A stretch of 64,000 bases of DNA. It comes from Tritrichomonas musculus (Eukaryota > Parabasalia > Tritrichomonadida > Tritrichomonadidae). The stretch is from assembly GCA_039105265.1 (NCBI GenBank), contig JAPFFF010000002.1:2728001-2792000 (forward strand), written 5' to 3'. Position numbers and translations under genes: made by a program. The stretch's first letter is position 1. Every line of letters starts with the position of its first letter. Below, one piece after another: positions 1 to 9,676 of this stretch. Below the pieces are notes generated by a model. The model was not told the origin of the DNA. It searched no databases and saw only the letters and a program-made list of their open reading frames with translations.

Positions 1-176
1 TTCTTCAACTTGTTTTTTTCTTGAAGTACTACTAGGGACCTAAACAACTACCTCGGGTCCCCACTACTACTAGGGACCTAAACAACTACCTCGGGTCCCC
101 ACTACTTGTTGTTTCTTGAAGTACTACTAGGGACCTAAACAACTACCTCGGGTCCCCACTACTACTAGGGACCTAC
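1..176 (+). repeat. Left terminal inverted repeat of Polinton 1
   Basis: Built from ~38-bp units whose start (ACTACTAGGGACC) falls at about 28, 66, 123 and 161; the last is partial. The second and third units are separated by a short copy of the outermost TTGTT..TTGAAGT sequence. The inverse is found at 22091-22230. The true end may lie just left of the window. Confidence 0.92.
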
Positions 177-180
177 CTCC

Positions 181-3100
181 TTATAATGAATGTATTTCAT
201 TCTTGGTATTATCTTCAGCTAAGATACCATTTGATGAAATGAATGACCCACCAATCAATATGAAATTAGCAGTTGGATTGACCATTAAATTGCTACTACT
301 TAATGGAAATTCAATATTGTTTAACCAGATTTTATTTGGTTCGCATTGATATTCATACGTGGGAGTATTATTAGCGTTGAATGATATATTGATTTTGATT
401 TCTTTAACACTGGTGACATTATCTTTGGTTTCATTATAATTCAAATAGAGGGTTGCCTCATATGCATCAAATGGTTGTTCGAATTGGTAACGAATGCTAG
501 TACTATTTGGTACGCTGAATGTATACTTAATTCGCGTTAATCTATTCGCTAATGCAGTTAACCTAGCTTCCATTGCTGCTATAGTATCCTTTAATGTTGC
601 ATTCTCTCTCTCTAAATTTGATATTTTGCTATTTATTGTTACGATACTAGCAACATGTTCACCTACTAGAATAGCTAAATCTTGATGAGCTTTAGATGTA
701 TTATCTATTTTTGTTTTTACTTCCTCAAGCTCACTTTTTAATGCATAATTGATTAAATCAACAGGTTCAGGTATATCTTTCTTTAATGCATACTCCTTTA
801 GTACATCATTAACCTCATCAACTGTGGGGTATTCATTCATAATAGTAGCTATTGATTCATTATTGTCGTGGGATATCTTTTCAAGTGAGTCTACCTTGTT
901 GTTAAGTGCATCTATATCACATGTATATGCTATATCCTTAACCTCAAATGACATTCTCCTAACAGCACTATTTTCTTTAATGGCTATACCAGTAACTCTT
1001 ACTTGCTGTGGGTTGACTATAACTATTGTCTTGCCATTTAAGGTGCATGTTGGGAAGTAATCACTGCCCTCATATTGACTTATAGTACCACCTGCAATAG
1101 TAATAGTTATTATACACTCCTCATAGTCGATGTCATTAAACTCACTAACCTTCATAACCATTAGCCTTGCCTTAATAGTACCATCTGTAATAACATCTTC
1201 AGCTTCAAGGTGTACTTCCTTATTAACAATATTACCTACTATATCAATAGTATCATCTCTTACTAAATCATTCTTATCAACATAGTTATTATTTTCTACT
1301 TCCTCATTAACCTCATTTATTTTATCAGCTAATAGCCTAAATGCAGGTTTTAATGATTCCCTGAAGTGGTTGCATAAATCAATAGCATCTCGATATGTTG
1401 TTATCGTCTTTGAAATGTCTTCAGTTTCATCAGTATATTCAACAACTACCTTTTCTGCATCACACCAATCAATAATAGGTGTTAAATCAGTTGTAGTTGA
1501 CCTTCCTATTTTTAATGCAGGTAGGTTGCTTCCATCACCTAGATGATACAAAGCTTGTTCACCTTGTGATACACCTTCAATAGCAGAATCCACACCAGCC
1601 TTTGTAAATGTGAACCCTGTTCGAAATAATGTAAGACCAACATTAGCTATACTACCTGCAGTTCCTATAACTCCAAATGCTAGTGCTACATTTGATACTA
1701 TTCTAACCTGGTCTATGTCTTCTTGTAAATGTTTAGTAATCCTTTTAGTCTCTCCCATTTCTGCATTTAACACATTTACTTTCGAGGTTATGTCCTTAAC
1801 ATCATAACTAACTACATCAAAATTATTGGTTAATACATTTAAATCACTCCTCATGGTAGTAATATTATCAGCTGTTATAATCTTCGAACTAGTAATATTG
1901 TAGTCTGTATATAAGGTAGTAGCTGCATTAGGATTTGGTGTTATTTCATAAAACTGTTGGTCTATTATGTACTTAAATGCATTAGTTGATGAATCCCAAT
2001 TAATCTCATCAATCGGGTCTGTATAATCCTTCCTCAAATATAATTTTATGTCTCTGGTTTCACCAATATCTAAGCAAAAGCCCCAATCATAGCTAATTGT
2101 CTCAATAGTATCAAGAACAGGTATAACATCAACAAATACCTCTCCATTCTTTTGTGCATGGAACCCATCAGGTTTGAATGATAACCTTGTTGCTGTAGAA
2201 GACTCACCTACATATATATCTAAATATATCTTTTCAACCAAATCAGTTCTAATTCCTTCAGTACTATCCATCGATATGTATAGAAGAACAGTGCCATAAT
2301 AACCAGGATGTAATGAGTTTGATAAGCCATCAGTTAGGTGGTTCTCATATGCACATGTCATATTCCATTCACTACCATCTTTAATAGTTCCATCTTTCAT
2401 TTCCAGTTTAAATTCATTTTTGTAGTTCTTTAATAGTGAATGCATTAAACCATTTCCTTCATTAGTAATTATTGCTTCATGCATGTCTGTTTGTTTGACT
2501 GTTATCCAACAACCATAACAACTATTGGCTTTCGTAGTAGGTCGAATATTCCATTTATTAATGACTTTCCCATTAAGATGACCTTTCGCATTATCTCCTG
2601 ACCAATACCCCTTATTCTCACGACTTTTATCAGTATTCCATTGAAGGTTCCATGTATTGCCAAAACAATGTTCCTTGAAGACAAAGTTTAATTTATCAGG
2701 TATTTCATAGTTATCTGGTACTTCATATACCATCTTATAATATTCGTCCTCTCCTATTTTTTCTTCTGTGATGATAGATGGTTTATAAAAGTAGTGAACA
2801 TCGCTTTTATGGAGTTTTAATGCATTTTCAGCTTCAATGATAGAACATTTTATTGCCTTATCTGTTTTTAATGCAGTCGGTTCATATTCATTCATAATAC
2901 TTAGTTCTCCATTTAGATATAAAGTATAAGGGTGAAAAGGTAGACTTTTGTCGAATGCTATATAATACCTATCATCTGTTGATGAGTTATCATTGATGGT
3001 ACAATAATCATTCTCTTTATTGTAGGTAATAACTGGACAAACTATTTTACCATTTCTGGATGCTATATAGAACTCTTTTATGTACCGACCTCTTTCATCA

Positions 3101-5616
3101 TATATTACATTCTTTCTTAATACTATCTTGAAGATAGGCTTATTCGAATTTAAAAAGGCTTGTTTTTGTAAATCGGGTACAAAGATGCCTAATAGGTTGT
3201 ATTCGATATCATTAATAGTATTAGATAAAGAGTATACATCCTTATTAGTAATAACAAATTCAGGTATACCATTTTCTATAGTAAAATCAGAGTCTACAGG
3301 TGAGGTACCTCCACTTGGAATAGAATCACATATTATTTTTCCATTTACTTCTAAATCACCCTTTATAATATATTTACCAAGTACTGGTTTAACTGGGTCT
3401 AATGATGGAGTATCTTTCGATATTTGAACACCATAACATTTTAATACATCCTCGAATTTATCAAACCCTTTGACAAAGTCAGGTATTGCTACTGCGGAAG
3501 AGTTATCTGTTTTGGCTTTTTTTGTATTTTCGATTGATAACGCCATTGGAGATGGGTCATCTTTTGGTTCCCAAACCCATTGCCTTTTATCTTCATTCCA
3601 AACTATTTCTCCAAAAACCTGAACAAAACTATTTCTTGCACGTACAAGAGCATTTACTGCTGGGGTGTTTTGTGTTCGCCATCTATCTATCCATTCCAAA
3701 TGTTGTGATAAAATAACCCATTCTTCATGTGTCATATCCCATATTAAATTGTCAGGAGCATCTAATAATTCATCATGAATCCAATCATCATCTTGGAAGT
3801 CATATCCATGTTCTTGCCATTCCTCATCTACAATATTCCAAGCTACATATTGACCTAATTCTGCATGATATTCTCTATTACGGTATAACATTTCATTTGT
3901 TGGCATATGTAGATATGAATTCTCTTCTGGAAAGAACACCCATTCTTCATATCTATCACTATACCTGAGATGTCCTCTATGGTCATTTTCAAAGATTGGT
4001 ATTAATACATCTACTATTGCTTCACTAGCTCCTTCTCTCCAACCTTCCTCGAAAGGATAATAAATATTTAACATAACCCATTCATCATGAACAACATCCC
4101 ACATGTAATTTTGAGGTACAGGAGCATTCCTATTTCGTCTCCATCCTGCAGGTCTATCCAAGTTATCATCTCTTTCTCGCCATTCCTCATAGATGATGTC
4201 CCAAACATAATTGCTATCTTGATTATATAGACCGTTCGAACGGTCGCCAATTGGTCTATAAATTGGTATTTGTTGTTCTTGGTCTTGTTGTTCCATGGCT
4301 TGTTTTGCTATATCAGGTATTGCATCCTCATACATAACAACATCATGCATAGCATCTTGAAATGACTGTACTTGTTCACCAAGATTCAATCTATTTATAT
4401 TCTCATCAATATCACCTAAATGTTCTTCAAGATGTCGATTTTGATTTCTTAGGTAGTTCGTCAATTCATCAATCTCATCTTGCGGGATACCTATGCCACC
4501 TCCTCCTTCCTCCTCTTCATGATTGCAATCACAGGATTTTATCTGCGATACTTGTCCTATCAAATCATTAATTACAATCATGAGTACTTCGATATTTCGT
4601 TGAACGTCATTTAAGTGGTCATTTAAGGTGACTGACATTTGAGTACCATCAATATGAGTAATGGTATTTTTATTATCTGGAGCTTTGGATAGTCGAAATA
4701 ATTTTAAGGCTTTTGAGATACCTAAACCTAATACACTCGAAAAGAGCAAATATTGAAGTATTTGAGGAGTGTGTTTGTAATTTTCTAAGTAGTATCTTGT
4801 ATATATATCAAGGAATTCACATGGGCTACTTACTTCAATAATTTGGTCTGCCTCAACCAAGTCTGTACACCCTTTGTATCTATATCCTATTCTTTGTACT
4901 GACAATTTATCTAGATTCCAATGGTATTGAGATATCCTAGATACGAAATTTTTAAAGTTAGATTCATTAAAAGCCTCATATAAGAATCTCTTTGTTGTCA
5001 TGTTAGTTCTTTCATTCTTTATGACATTTATCAATAAATCTCCCAGGTTCGAATAACCAAACTCAGCTAAAAATGGGTCAGGCTCTGGTGTTGGAAGTGG
5101 TACAGGGTCTTGAAGATATCGAATAACCTTTGTTTGTCCTAGTTGTTCATCTGTTGATATTTGTTCATATCCATCAACAGCACACATCAATTCGGTATAC
5201 ATCTCATGAATAGCCTCACATGTATTAGATTCTTCTTCAATAAATTCATTTAAGGTATTTACGCAAAGTTCATCTTTTATCAACTCCTTATATGACTCTG
5301 CTTTTTCAGGTAGTGAGCCTTCTAATTGGGGTGTCTTTTCAGGTCCTTTAAATACATATTTTAAATAATTGGCAAATTTGTGTGTAATAGGTACATTGCC
5401 GAAACCATCAAGCTTTCCTCCATTTTCGATATAATCATTGACTACCCTTTCGTCTACTTCTGCTTTGTTATATAAACAACTAAACGTAGGATAATCATCT
5501 GGGTCCTCATTTCTTATAATATCAATATTACCTTCATCATTAACACTTATCTCAACATCCTTGTCTTTGAGCTTCTCTGCTTCATTTGATTGCAAAGAAT
5601 AAAGTTTAATTGACAT
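181..5616 (-). CDS. Giant fibre-like virion protein (1811 aa)
   Basis: Likely an elongated surface or fibre protein; no named family was recognised. I start it at MSIKLYSL, 17 bases from the divergent neighbour. What can be seen: an acidic N-terminal third; a hydrophobic stretch (LLFSSVLGLGIS) near residue 300; a tandem W-[DN]-x4-E-W block in the middle (nt ~3565-4225); then LEVNGKI, of a type common in phage and virus fibres. The last third has a glycine-rich hydrophobic segment, heptad coiled coil and fibre-like YALKSELEEV repeats, and it ends in a compact beta-rich ~100-residue tail, a plausible trimer head. The gene ends exactly at the left inverted repeat. The C-terminal ~130 residues recur in Polinton 4. 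Fibre is inference from architecture and context; an internal scaffold protein is possible. Confidence 0.6.
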   Translation of the reverse strand: MSIKLYSLQSNEAEKLKDKDVEISVNDEGNIDIIRNEDPDDYPTFSCLYNKAEVDERVVNDYIENGGKLDGFGNVPITHKFANYLKYVFKGPEKTPQLEGSLPEKAESYKELIKDELCVNTLNEFIEEESNTCEAIHEMYTELMCAVDGYEQISTDEQLGQTKVIRYLQDPVPLPTPEPDPFLAEFGYSNLGDLLINVIKNERTNMTTKRFLYEAFNESNFKNFVSRISQYHWNLDKLSVQRIGYRYKGCTDLVEADQIIEVSSPCEFLDIYTRYYLENYKHTPQILQYLLFSSVLGLGISKALKLFRLSKAPDNKNTITHIDGTQMSVTLNDHLNDVQRNIEVLMIVINDLIGQVSQIKSCDCNHEEEEGGGGIGIPQDEIDELTNYLRNQNRHLEEHLGDIDENINRLNLGEQVQSFQDAMHDVVMYEDAIPDIAKQAMEQQDQEQQIPIYRPIGDRSNGLYNQDSNYVWDIIYEEWRERDDNLDRPAGWRRNRNAPVPQNYMWDVVHDEWVMLNIYYPFEEGWREGASEAIVDVLIPIFENDHRGHLRYSDRYEEWVFFPEENSYLHMPTNEMLYRNREYHAELGQYVAWNIVDEEWQEHGYDFQDDDWIHDELLDAPDNLIWDMTHEEWVILSQHLEWIDRWRTQNTPAVNALVRARNSFVQVFGEIVWNEDKRQWVWEPKDDPSPMALSIENTKKAKTDNSSAVAIPDFVKGFDKFEDVLKCYGVQISKDTPSLDPVKPVLGKYIIKGDLEVNGKIICDSIPSGGTSPVDSDFTIENGIPEFVITNKDVYSLSNTINDIEYNLLGIFVPDLQKQAFLNSNKPIFKIVLRKNVIYDERGRYIKEFYIASRNGKIVCPVITYNKENDYCTINDNSSTDDRYYIAFDKSLPFHPYTLYLNGELSIMNEYEPTALKTDKAIKCSIIEAENALKLHKSDVHYFYKPSIITEEKIGEDEYYKMVYEVPDNYEIPDKLNFVFKEHCFGNTWNLQWNTDKSRENKGYWSGDNAKGHLNGKVINKWNIRPTTKANSCYGCWITVKQTDMHEAIITNEGNGLMHSLLKNYKNEFKLEMKDGTIKDGSEWNMTCAYENHLTDGLSNSLHPGYYGTVLLYISMDSTEGIRTDLVEKIYLDIYVGESSTATRLSFKPDGFHAQKNGEVFVDVIPVLDTIETISYDWGFCLDIGETRDIKLYLRKDYTDPIDEINWDSSTNAFKYIIDQQFYEITPNPNAATTLYTDYNITSSKIITADNITTMRSDLNVLTNNFDVVSYDVKDITSKVNVLNAEMGETKRITKHLQEDIDQVRIVSNVALAFGVIGTAGSIANVGLTLFRTGFTFTKAGVDSAIEGVSQGEQALYHLGDGSNLPALKIGRSTTTDLTPIIDWCDAEKVVVEYTDETEDISKTITTYRDAIDLCNHFRESLKPAFRLLADKINEVNEEVENNNYVDKNDLVRDDTIDIVGNIVNKEVHLEAEDVITDGTIKARLMVMKVSEFNDIDYEECIITITIAGGTISQYEGSDYFPTCTLNGKTIVIVNPQQVRVTGIAIKENSAVRRMSFEVKDIAYTCDIDALNNKVDSLEKISHDNNESIATIMNEYPTVDEVNDVLKEYALKKDIPEPVDLINYALKSELEEVKTKIDNTSKAHQDLAILVGEHVASIVTINSKISNLERENATLKDTIAAMEARLTALANRLTRIKYTFSVPNSTSIRYQFEQPFDAYEATLYLNYNETKDNVTSVKEIKINISFNANNTPTYEYQCEPNKIWLNNIEFPLSSSNLMVNPTANFILIGGSFISSNGILAEDNTKNEIHSL
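3565..4225 (-). repeat. W-D-x4-E-W repeat block within the fibre-like protein
   Basis: Six related motifs are visible in the protein: VWDIIYEEW, MWDVVHDEW, DRYEEWVF, AWNIVDEEW, IWDMTHEEW and VWNEDKRQW, roughly 30-50 residues apart. The spacers are Trp-, Asp- and Glu-rich. Confidence 0.7.
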
Positions 5617-5633
5617 TTTTTGGATATAATAAA
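5617..5633. promoter_or_regulatory. 17-bp divergent promoter gap
   Basis: The fibre-like gene (start 5616, minus) and the 235-aa gene (start 5634, plus) are divided by only 17 bases, so each gene's core promoter must lie within the other's coding sequence. Confidence 0.6.
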
Positions 5634-6341
5634 ATGTTAGTATCAGTACAGAGTACAAATGCTGATGAATATAATAAGGTATCTATCAATTTGGATATAC
5701 CATGGAAGTGTAAATATATTAAATATTTTGTATCTTCAATTAATACAATAAGTAATATTATGTTGAGTACGAAAGATGATTATATAGAGTTTACACATAA
5801 CAGTATTCCATTCAAGCTTAAATTCGAAGATAGATATAATTATACCATCAAGCAAATAGAAGCAGTTTTAAATCCCCTTGCGGAGGTATCTTTTAAATAT
5901 AATGATACTACTCGTACATTTACAATAAAGACACAAACACCGTTAACAATAACCTCTATTTCCCATCGAGCCGCATTATTAACTGGTTTGTATAATACTC
6001 CATTGCCTATTGAGATGCCAGCAAATACAACATATACTGTTAAAGATATACCAATATTAAATCATACTAAGTTGTATTTAGTATCATTACAAGGTAATGC
6101 CATATACTCCAATATAGGTGAACAACAATATACACCATCAGTTATTGGTAGTATAAATACCTTCACCTTAGATAATAAACCACTTATATATGATTTCGAA
6201 ACTGAAAGTAAACCATTAAAAATAAAAACATATACAGATTCATTAAAATTTTTAGAATTAAGTTTAGTAGATTTCCAATACCAGCCGATATTGTTAAAAA
6301 GTCCTTTGTTCATAACTATCAAAATTAAACCATCTACGTAA
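5634..6341 (+). CDS. Unknown beta-rich protein (235 aa)
   Basis: Not recognised with confidence. Start chosen at MLVSVQSTNADEY, an ATG that leaves room for the divergent gene. The protein is beta-strand-like throughout, with many Thr, Ile and Tyr residues and no signal peptide or membrane segment. The C-terminus (LELSLVDFQYQPILLKSPL) recalls the closing strands of small virion proteins in Polinton-like viruses, so a minor capsid or decoration role is possible but weakly supported. It is one of the few plus-strand genes in this half of the element and its 3' end overlaps the polymerase 3' end by 8 bases. Confidence 0.6.
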   Translation: MLVSVQSTNADEYNKVSINLDIPWKCKYIKYFVSSINTISNIMLSTKDDYIEFTHNSIPFKLKFEDRYNYTIKQIEAVLNPLAEVSFKYNDTTRTFTIKTQTPLTITSISHRAALLTGLYNTPLPIEMPANTTYTVKDIPILNHTKLYLVSLQGNAIYSNIGEQQYTPSVIGSINTFTLDNKPLIYDFETESKPLKIKTYTDSLKFLELSLVDFQYQPILLKSPLFITIKIKPST

Positions 6342-9300
6342 ACCTAAGAGTACGTGCAAATTTAGGTAAGTTGGTTTGTTGAAATGTCTTTGACTTCCTG
6401 AATGCATTCGAACCATCCAACAAATCAAATGTCATGCTTTCTCCTTTGTACATCCTTTCAAAAAGTTCTTCAACTGAGATACCCATCCTTTTGCACTTGT
6501 TGAGAATAACTTGTTTTGGAATTCCTTTAAGTCTAATATGGTATCCTTCATTTCCTTGTTCATCAACCAAGATATCGAGGTAGCTCTTTTTACCAAGTGC
6601 AATGAGTTTTCTTGAGTGTATTTCCCCTTGACTACCTTCGAACTCATCGAAGTCATTATGGAACTGACACATATTTTTACCAATAAGAGGTTGATGATAC
6701 TTGAACTGGAATAAGTCAGCTATCTTTGGCACGTCATTTTCCATAACGTGACAAGAATCAGTGTCTTGGTAGTAGATAGGTATACCTGCTTGTTCAGCTG
6801 TAGCCATAACCCTGTTCATTAAGTGCTTACTCCAAGAGAGAACGCTTGCACCAAATTGAGGTAGGTTGAAATGGTCATTAATTGGTTTCAACTTCTTGAC
6901 ATAGCACTTATCAATATTAGCATCTTCAACAACCTCCTTGACAAAGTTGTAGTTCCGCCAGAGATACTTGTATAGTTGGCTTTTTGGTACTGTCTTTGTT
7001 TCAGTCTTAGTTGCTTTTAATATTGACTTGCCATATATGGAGTTGAGGAGGAGCTTTATTGTTTGTTCAAGAGGGTTCTTTTGCTTTTTATAACTTGCCC
7101 TGAGATTAAAGAGCTTCTCAATGAACTCATTGATTTTCTTGTTAAATCCTTCATCAAAGTAATAGCCACGTATTAACTCATATTCAACATCATAAAATTC
7201 GAACAAGTCCATAAGACCTACTTTATCGATATAATAATGGTCAACAAGGAAATTGCCGAATATTTTACTACCTGCTTCATTCCTTGTAAATATTTGTCCA
7301 AATTTATATGGCTCTTTTGATTTACATTCGAGTTTCTTGATGTTGACTTCGATAAAGAATGTATCATATTGCATAAGTTGTTCATGTGTTGTACCTTGTG
7401 GTATTACTTTAGGTCTTCCTTTTGGTATACCATCCATGACATACATTGCAGATGGATATAAGCTAACTGCATCAAAGTCTTGTATCCTTCCTTCGATGTA
7501 TTGCTTTTCATTACCTGCTGTCATTGTTCGTCCACCTGAAACACATCGTTGAATGAAGTCTTGACACTTACCTGATAATTCATAACATCCATCAAAACAA
7601 CCATATTTTTTTGCAAAGCAGTATCCAATAGCACTGATAGATATAAAATCATGAACACCATACATATCTGTCTTTGTTTCTTTAAAGACTTCTCCGAGGT
7701 CTCTATTAAATTTTTCCATTCCCTTCATCAAAACAATACAATCCTTGAAACAATAGAAGATGGCATATTTAATGATGTCGATTTTGCCATCATTATAACA
7801 ATTTGCTATTTTTGCATTTTCGATAATCTGCTTGCAGTTTGCATCAAGTTGTTCTTTCGATAACTTGTCTTGGTTTTCATCGATGTATTGCTGTTGGAAC
7901 TCAGTAGCATCAACAATTCTTCTTTGTATGTTCTCTTGTGTATATAGCTTATATGCCATGACTTCCTTGTGAACATTGAGGTTGAACATTGTAGCAAATT
8001 TACTTAATGCTTGTGGTATTATACTGTATGAGTTCCTGAATGTTAATCTTTTTTTGACTTTCCTTGTACCTTCTTCGAATAATGTCATGATGATTTGAAG
8101 TACAGTACCACTTCGTTCTGTTATCTGTGTATCCCATCCAGGTGTGTTAATGAAAAAGCATGCATCATACTTGAGGTTGTGAAAATATGTTAATGAACCA
8201 CTCCATAAATAATTCAAGAGCTTCTGTCCACAATCTTCACCTTGAATAGATATTTTATGTATGTTGGCACCATCTCGAAAGATAGTACAATTGAGATATG
8301 GTATATGTGGACTGACTGTAGAGTTTGTTTCGAAGTCGCTATAATAAATCCTTGACCATGTATTTTGTTTCTTCTTGTTATTATCAATGAGTCTTGTACA
8401 TTGTTCTGCATTATATTCGAGACTTGTATAATCTTTCACATGGTCATATTCAGTTGTGTTGATTATATCCATTTCACATGCTTTTATTTCTTCGAATAGA
8501 TGTAGTTCAAACATCTTTTGGAAAAAGGTTATTGGTTTGATTCCTTCGTGATTATAGTCTTTGACAGTCTTTCCATTATCATGCAATCTTTGTATCTTAC
8601 ATCTTTTTTCAAAAGGCATATTTGCAAATGTTTTATCAAGTTCTTCATAGTGTTGAAGGTAGAATAATGTACAAGGTATTTTCCTGTTGAGCATATAATG
8701 GTCTTTGAACAATATCAGGTTAACTTCTCTTTTATAATCAACAGACCATTTTTTCTTTTTGGTGTTGATTCTTGTTTCATACTTGTATTTATCAGGTTGT
8801 TCAACAACTCTAATGATGCTAAAATTGCACTTGAACTTTTGAGCAACATCAATTATCTTGTTATTAGGTATGGTTCTTGTTTGAACAAAAAATCGTAGGT
8901 CATCTATTTCATCATCAGTGAACACACCTGATTGTATACAAGCATATACAAAACAATTATCTCTGTAGTTCTCTTTCCTTACTTCATGAAAGATTTGATA
9001 TGTTGATAGGTCTATTGGAGAACGATTGATGTATGGAAAAAAACTACCTTCTGGTGTATTTCGATAGTCTTCATCAATTTCGACTTCATCATCATAGATT
9101 TCATGAGTATCCATATCTTGCATCTTGGTTCTAAAATGAACACCATCATTTGTTTTGTTCATGTCAATAAATTGTACCTCATATCGAACAGGAATGAACA
9201 TGTTTGAGATGTATGGATTTGTATCTGATTGGTCTTCACTTAAATCAAGTTCTCCTGTTATATGTCCGAGTGTACTTTCAATGTTGTGCTTATCACTGAG

Positions 9301-9609
9301 TGTGAAGTACTTGTGAGTTCCATCAAGTGCTATTGCTTTTACAATAGGTCTTCCAGCATGTTTCATTTTATAAATCTGTCTAAGTGTTTCAGTAAACGCA
9401 TACCTCTTATCTTCATCTTGGTTGATGTCTGTAGCAAAACCAATACCTTGTCCTGCTGGAATCATGAGCTTCCTCATTTCTTCTTTAAACTTGTCGTTCT
9501 TTTTATATTGTTTAGCACGTCGATTATATTCACGACGAAACTGTGATTTGGTATCAGCATAGATATCTCCAATAGCATCTAAAAAATCATCTTCAATGTC
9601 CTTGTTCAT
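6334..9609 (-). CDS. polB: Protein-primed DNA polymerase B
   Basis: Replicative polymerase of the element, expected to copy linear DNA from a protein primer. Start is taken at MNKDIEDD because an initiator-like TCACTTTTATTTT lies just upstream. Motifs: exonuclease I SDFETNS (~423), exonuclease II FHNLKYDACFF (~475), exonuclease III YCFKDCIVL (~645), motif A FDAVSLYPS (~711), motif B LLLNSIYGKS (~853), motif C YYQDTDS (~946). The ~400 residues before the exonuclease domain include DNCFVYACIQ (~215) and later KDHYML, which resemble an OTU-type cysteine protease core. Related copies lie at 22345-24432 (close) and 43763-47782 (distant). Confidence 0.95.
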   Translation of the reverse strand: MNKDIEDDFLDAIGDIYADTKSQFRREYNRRAKQYKKNDKFKEEMRKLMIPAGQGIGFATDINQDEDKRYAFTETLRQIYKMKHAGRPIVKAIALDGTHKYFTLSDKHNIESTLGHITGELDLSEDQSDTNPYISNMFIPVRYEVQFIDMNKTNDGVHFRTKMQDMDTHEIYDDEVEIDEDYRNTPEGSFFPYINRSPIDLSTYQIFHEVRKENYRDNCFVYACIQSGVFTDDEIDDLRFFVQTRTIPNNKIIDVAQKFKCNFSIIRVVEQPDKYKYETRINTKKKKWSVDYKREVNLILFKDHYMLNRKIPCTLFYLQHYEELDKTFANMPFEKRCKIQRLHDNGKTVKDYNHEGIKPITFFQKMFELHLFEEIKACEMDIINTTEYDHVKDYTSLEYNAEQCTRLIDNNKKKQNTWSRIYYSDFETNSTVSPHIPYLNCTIFRDGANIHKISIQGEDCGQKLLNYLWSGSLTYFHNLKYDACFFINTPGWDTQITERSGTVLQIIMTLFEEGTRKVKKRLTFRNSYSIIPQALSKFATMFNLNVHKEVMAYKLYTQENIQRRIVDATEFQQQYIDENQDKLSKEQLDANCKQIIENAKIANCYNDGKIDIIKYAIFYCFKDCIVLMKGMEKFNRDLGEVFKETKTDMYGVHDFISISAIGYCFAKKYGCFDGCYELSGKCQDFIQRCVSGGRTMTAGNEKQYIEGRIQDFDAVSLYPSAMYVMDGIPKGRPKVIPQGTTHEQLMQYDTFFIEVNIKKLECKSKEPYKFGQIFTRNEAGSKIFGNFLVDHYYIDKVGLMDLFEFYDVEYELIRGYYFDEGFNKKINEFIEKLFNLRASYKKQKNPLEQTIKLLLNSIYGKSILKATKTETKTVPKSQLYKYLWRNYNFVKEVVEDANIDKCYVKKLKPINDHFNLPQFGASVLSWSKHLMNRVMATAEQAGIPIYYQDTDSCHVMENDVPKIADLFQFKYHQPLIGKNMCQFHNDFDEFEGSQGEIHSRKLIALGKKSYLDILVDEQGNEGYHIRLKGIPKQVILNKCKRMGISVEELFERMYKGESMTFDLLDGSNAFRKSKTFQQTNLPKFARTLRFT

Positions 9610-9676
9610 GTTTAACACAAAATAAAAGTGAAACGATAAAAATAAAAACAAAAGAAAAAGTTAAAAAATTAATTGT

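Noticed and set aside
1-176. ~38-bp repeats as a CRISPR-like array
   Set aside because: The units are tandem with no unique spacers, lie at the tips of a Polinton and recur inverted at the other end; they are terminal repeats.
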